Source of the DNA: Bacillota bacterium
Lineage (GTDB): Bacteria; Bacillota; Clostridia; Lachnospirales; Lachnospiraceae
Assembly (NCBI GenBank): GCA_023419655.1
Contig: JAEZXP010000206.1
Coordinates: 1-6,742 of the forward strand
Length of the DNA stretch: 6,742 nucleotides
Reading direction: 5' to 3'
Below, one piece after another: positions 6,147 to 6,742 of the stretch. Position numbers and translations under genes: made by a program. Position 1 is the stretch's first letter. Each line of letters opens with the position of its first letter. The notes beneath the pieces are model-generated. The model was not told the DNA's origin, did not search any database, and saw only the letters and a list, made by a program, of their open reading frames with translations.

Positions 6147-6731
6147 CTTTTTAATATAGATACGGTGGATAATAAAAAATGCTACTGCAACAATCAAGAT
6201 AGGAATCAAATTATGCTTGTAACGGCTATAATATTCAGAAACCTTTCCATAGTTTTCCCTAAGGGAATAGCCCAGACCGATTAACAGGGTATTCCATATG
6301 GTAATACCCAGCAGAGAGGCAGGAAAATAAACGGAGGGCTTTAGCTTTGCCGCTCCTGCGATAAGGGCAATATATGTACGGACAAGAGGAATGACACGTC
6401 CTATGCAGACTGCGGAAGCACCGTTTTCATGGAACCGGTCATAGGATGCATTAATTGATTTTTCCGACTTTGGAAATTTTCTTTTAATTGCACTGATAAT
6501 GGCTCCCCCTCCAAACCATCCGATAGTATAACAGATACCGGTTCCTATCAGCCCCGCAAGGATACTTAAGGGAAGTATTACAAGAAAATGCGTATTATTA
6601 ATGGAAGCTACCGCTCCCGAAAGGGGCAGTACAATTTCGCTGGACACCGGGAAACAGGCATATTCCAGCATAATGATAAGAAACATAGCAACCAATCCAT
6701 ATTCATAAATCAAATTCGAAAGAAAACTCAT
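6120..6731 (-). CDS. DedA/VTT-family membrane protein
   Basis: A 203-residue inner-membrane protein of the DedA (SNARE-associated/VTT) family, whose members act in membrane homeostasis, lipid-carrier or phospholipid flipping and proton-dependent tolerance. The individual substrate cannot be assigned. The N-terminal re-entrant region contains E32 in PVSSEIVLPLSGAV. The hallmark GRVIPLVRTYIALIAGAAKL (111-130) supplies R112 and R118, spaced as the two essential arginines (R130, R136) of E. coli YqjA. Membrane helices are likely near 11-28, 48-72, 133-155 and 172-190, with a positively charged tail IKKKKSANSPG. I see no acidic residue about 12 after E32, where YqjA has D51. The ATG at 6731-6729 is preceded by a perfect AGGAGG 5 nt away, fixing the start. 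The promoter is outside the window. The gene converges on the cyclase gene; its stop lies in the loop of that gene's terminator hairpin. Confidence 0.93.
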   Translation of the reverse strand: MSFLSNLIYEYGLVAMFLIIMLEYACFPVSSEIVLPLSGAVASINNTHFLVILPLSILAGLIGTGICYTIGWFGGGAIISAIKRKFPKSEKSINASYDRFHENGASAVCIGRVIPLVRTYIALIAGAAKLKPSVYFPASLLGITIWNTLLIGLGYSLRENYGKVSEYYSRYKHNLIPILIVAVAFFIIHRIYIKKKKSANSPG

Positions 6732-6736
6732 CCAAT

Positions 6737-6742
6737 CCTCCT
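6737..6742 (-). promoter_or_regulatory. Perfect ribosome binding site of the DedA gene
   Basis: The last six bases read AGGAGG on the minus strand, 5 nt before the ATG. This fixes the start and shows that the gene is complete within the window, although its promoter is not. Confidence 0.85.

Overview
The window holds five protein genes, two hairpin terminators and one well-formed promoter. It looks like chromosomal DNA of a low-to-medium GC Gram-positive bacterium, most likely a clostridial (Lachnospiraceae-like) Firmicute. This is inferred from AGGAGG-type ribosome binding sites, AT-rich intergenic DNA, a TTGCAT-17-TATAAT promoter, and the style of the Ku, MATE and GGDEF proteins. No database search was possible, so the taxon is a judgement.

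Left part (1-1417): the 3' nearly complete part of a MATE-family multidrug/cation antiporter, open to the left edge and closed by a strong hairpin terminator. Centre (1493-4709): a tight two-gene non-homologous end-joining operon. Ku (DNA end binding) is followed after 4 nt by LigD (phosphoesterase, ATP-dependent ligase and primase/polymerase domains in one chain). These two genes make up a complete minimal bacterial double-strand-break repair machine. LigD has the domain order known from Pseudomonas (PE-LIG-POL), not the shorter LIG-POL order of Bacillus.

Right part: a 210-nt AT-rich intergenic region with a vegetative-type promoter and several small palindromes leads into a membrane diguanylate cyclase (about seven transmembrane helices plus a GGDEF domain, no intact RxxD inhibitory site). 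Converging on it from the right edge is a DedA/VTT-family membrane protein on the minus strand. The terminator of the cyclase gene lies partly inside the last codons of the DedA gene.

The only functionally coupled pair is ku-ligD; the MATE, cyclase and DedA genes have no visible functional link to it. I found no mobile element, CRISPR array, tRNA, rRNA or riboswitch. The least ordinary signals are (i) the two terminators, which share a related 36-37-nt sequence including the same minus-strand reading S-A-N-S-P-x-stop, (ii) the dual coding/terminator use of the DedA 3' end, (iii) a weak sporulation-type promoter candidate before ku, and (iv) the palindrome-rich leader and unrecognised sensor region of the cyclase. 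I do not see a clearly new biological system here.
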